NCBI GenBank assembly: GCA_036338435.1
Contig: JAYZCG010000033.1
Coordinates: forward strand, 1 to 22,884
DNA length: 22,884 nt
Direction: 5' to 3'
From: JAPYTY01 sp036338435
GTDB taxonomy: Bacteria > Acidobacteriota > UBA6911 > RPQK01 > JADFOI01
Shown here: in pieces, positions 21,423-22,884 of the stretch
Layout of the letters: each line of letters starts with the position of its first letter
Numbering within the stretch: position 1 is the first letter of the stretch
Translations under genes and position numbers: made by a program
The notes under the pieces: generated by a model
Told to the model about the DNA's origin: nothing
The model's database searches: none
The model's input: only the letters and a program-made list of their open reading frames with translations

Positions 21423-22373
21423 ATGGCACATAAACTGAAAGCGTCTATGCAAGTAACAATGATTACTGTATTGCTCCTGACAACTAGCTTGAGTCTAGCG
21501 CAACGACCCGTTGTTAATCCTCCTGATCGTATAATGGTGTGGGTGGACAGAGACGGACATGTCGAACCTCTGAACGCGCCTGCACGGCCTTACTTTGGTC
21601 CTCGGCTTTCTCCTGACGGCCAACAGATTGCCATTGAGGTTCAAGGAGATCGGTCGCAGATCTGGACTTACGACATTACCAGCGACGAGATGGTACAGAT
21701 CACCTTCCAGGACAGTAATCGTTTTCCTCTGTGGAGTCCTGATGGAAAACGAATGGTCTTCGGCTCCAACCGGATCGGGGCTATGACTTCTTCTGGGCGA
21801 GCAGCATTTTTTGACAAGCACGAGGTGTTTTGGAAGTCTACCGACGGGAGTGGTGAGGCCGATCAATTGACGGATCAGAACCACCGACATGGCCCTCAGA
21901 CCTTCTCACCTGATGGCACTCTGCTTTCCTTCTACGAGATTCATCCAACCACGGGACGGGACATCTGGATGTTGCCGATCAAGGGAGATCGCAAACCGTG
22001 GGTTTATTTGAACACTCCATATCCAGAAGGGGGCGTGGCCTTTTCAGCGGATGGCCGCTGGTTTGCCTATACTTCTCGTATCTCGGGACGCTACGAGGTC
22101 TACATTAGTCCCTTTCCTCATCGTGCTACCGCCAGAAGTCGAGTTTCCACCAATGGGGGAACAGAGATGAGGTGGGCGCGCAATGGGCGTGAATTATTTT
22201 ATCGCGAGGGCGACAAGAGAATGGTGGTCCAGACCAGCACCGACCAGCTTCTGATTATCGGCAAGCCCAGAGTGCTCTTTGAAGGTGACTTTGTCAAGAG
22301 TCCTGGGACTCGTGCTAATTATGATGTGACGTCCGATGGTCAACGCTTCATCATGCTCCAGGAGGTGAAGTAA
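21423..22373 (+). CDS. Secreted PD40/TolB-type beta-propeller protein
   Basis: A 316-residue protein with a signal peptide (ASMQVTMITVLLLTTSLSLA, cut before QRPVV). It opens with IMVWVDRDGHVEPL and then about six PD40/TolB-like blades: PRLSPDGQQIAI, PLWSPDGKRMVF, QTFSPDGTLLSF, AFSADGRWFAYTSR, RWARNGRELFY and VTSDGQRFIML. The VDRDG-EPL start followed by SPDG blades is what I know from the C-terminal sensor half of acidobacterial Ser/Thr kinases; here the kinase is absent and replaced by a signal peptide. It therefore probably acts in the periplasm as a binding or scaffold protein. A GGGGGG run at 21411-21416 is a weak ribosome binding site. The next gene begins 7 bp after its stop. Confidence 0.82.
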   Translation: MAHKLKASMQVTMITVLLLTTSLSLAQRPVVNPPDRIMVWVDRDGHVEPLNAPARPYFGPRLSPDGQQIAIEVQGDRSQIWTYDITSDEMVQITFQDSNRFPLWSPDGKRMVFGSNRIGAMTSSGRAAFFDKHEVFWKSTDGSGEADQLTDQNHRHGPQTFSPDGTLLSFYEIHPTTGRDIWMLPIKGDRKPWVYLNTPYPEGGVAFSADGRWFAYTSRISGRYEVYISPFPHRATARSRVSTNGGTEMRWARNGRELFYREGDKRMVVQTSTDQLLIIGKPRVLFEGDFVKSPGTRANYDVTSDGQRFIMLQEVK

Positions 22374-22380
22374 TCTCATC

Positions 22381-22884
22381 ATGCGAATTGCGGTGATGGG
22401 GGCTGGCGGAGTGGGCGGCTACTTTGGTGGGGTACTGGCACGGGGCGACCACGAAGTTGTTCTGATCGCACGTGGAAAACACCTCGAGACCATACAAGAG
22501 CAGGGTCTGACGGTTAGAAGTCATCATCACGGACAATTCCAGATCGACGTCCAAGCCACCAGCAATCCCAGGGAGGTGGGTGCAGTCGATCTTGTGCTCT
22601 TTACAGTTAAGACCTACCAAAATTCGGAGGCTATCCCCTTGATCCGTCCCCTGGTAGGGCCGAAGACGACGGTTCTTACCTTGCAAAACGGGGTGGAGAG
22701 TCACTGTTATTTGTCGGAGGTATTCAGTGATGAGCAGGTTTTTACAGGGGCTGCCTATATTGAATCGGGAGTCGCTGCTCCAGGTGTCATTCGCCAAAAT
22801 GGAGAGGTGGTTCGAATCGTTTTTGGTCATCCTACACGGGGAGGACAAGAGCACTCGGTAGCGATTCTAGAGGTTTTTAAACAG
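22381..22884 (+). CDS. panE: Ketopantoate reductase family protein, 3' end outside window
   Basis: The frame is open from ATG 22381 to the right edge (168 codons), so the C-terminal helical half is missing. The N-terminus is a textbook NADPH-binding fold: MRIAVMGAGGVGGYFGGVLA with GAGGVG at 7-12, and Arg31 in LIARGKH suits the NADPH phosphate. DLVLFTVKTYQ includes Lys77, the expected catalytic lysine, and VLTLQNGVES has Asn103. The enzyme would reduce 2-dehydropantoate to pantoate in coenzyme A synthesis, though paralogues with other 2-oxoacid substrates are common and no other pantothenate gene is nearby. It follows the propeller gene by 7 bp. GGAGG at 22361-22365 lies 15 bases before the ATG, longer than usual. 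Confidence 0.88.
   Translation, partial: MRIAVMGAGGVGGYFGGVLARGDHEVVLIARGKHLETIQEQGLTVRSHHHGQFQIDVQATSNPREVGAVDLVLFTVKTYQNSEAIPLIRPLVGPKTTVLTLQNGVESHCYLSEVFSDEQVFTGAAYIESGVAAPGVIRQNGEVVRIVFGHPTRGGQEHSVAILEVFKQ

Noticed and set aside
22806..22816. GGTTCGAATC, resembling a tRNA T loop
   Set aside because: It is inside the ketopantoate reductase reading frame, and no cloverleaf stems flank it. A similar GGTTCGAAT near 2150 also lacks a pairing stem.

Overview
The window looks like a chromosomal stretch from a Gram-negative heterotroph with roughly balanced base composition. My best guess is an Acidobacteriota-like bacterium. The clues are an Oar-type TonB-dependent receptor of about 1,107 residues with a carboxypeptidase-regulatory-like N-terminus, an exported protein of a LolA-like type I associate with Acidobacteria, and a secreted PD40 beta-propeller resembling the C-terminal half of acidobacterial Ser/Thr kinases. 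This placement is inference from protein style; there is no rRNA or other marker gene in the window. I see no tRNA, CRISPR array, insertion sequence, integrase or phage gene.

Layout. Positions 1-2031 (minus strand): an outer-membrane porin cut by the left edge, and an AtoE-type short-chain fatty acid transporter. Positions 2032-2411: a divergent regulatory region with a recognisable promoter and CCTATT-type repeats. Positions 2412-8587 (plus): a tight three-gene molybdenum hydroxylase operon (FAD subunit, 2Fe-2S subunit, molybdopterin subunit; both junctions overlap), followed by a TauE/SafE-type permease and a phytoene-desaturase-like FAD oxidoreductase. Positions 8618-9046 (minus): a small glutaredoxin-like protein and a possible tiny CxxC ORF. 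Positions 9532-12858 (plus): the TonB-dependent receptor, interrupted by one in-frame TGA, ending at a strong bidirectional terminator.

Positions 12967-13923 (minus): an EamA-type drug/metabolite transporter, divergent from an exported YtcJ-like amidohydrolase (14107-16014, plus). Positions 16100-16690 (minus): an exported cohesin-like protein carrying a perfect 10-bp inverted repeat inside its coding sequence. Positions 16768-18889 (plus): a nitrilase-superfamily hydrolase and the exported LolA-like protein. Positions 18916-20181 (minus): an MFS transporter. Positions 20380-22884 (plus): a small membrane protein, a SAM-dependent methyltransferase, the secreted propeller protein and a ketopantoate reductase cut by the right edge.

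Taken together the region reads as uptake and breakdown of small organic molecules: porin and TonB receptor in the outer membrane; AtoE, TauE, EamA and MFS carriers in the inner membrane; and a hydroxylase, an FAD oxidoreductase, an amidohydrolase and a C-N hydrolase for catabolism. No substrate can be read from sequence alone. I did not find a clearly new defence or mobile system. The points most worth a second look are the receptor's in-frame TGA, the unusual active-site segment of the hydroxylase large subunit, the operator-like repeats before its operon, and the long inverted repeat inside the cohesin-like gene.
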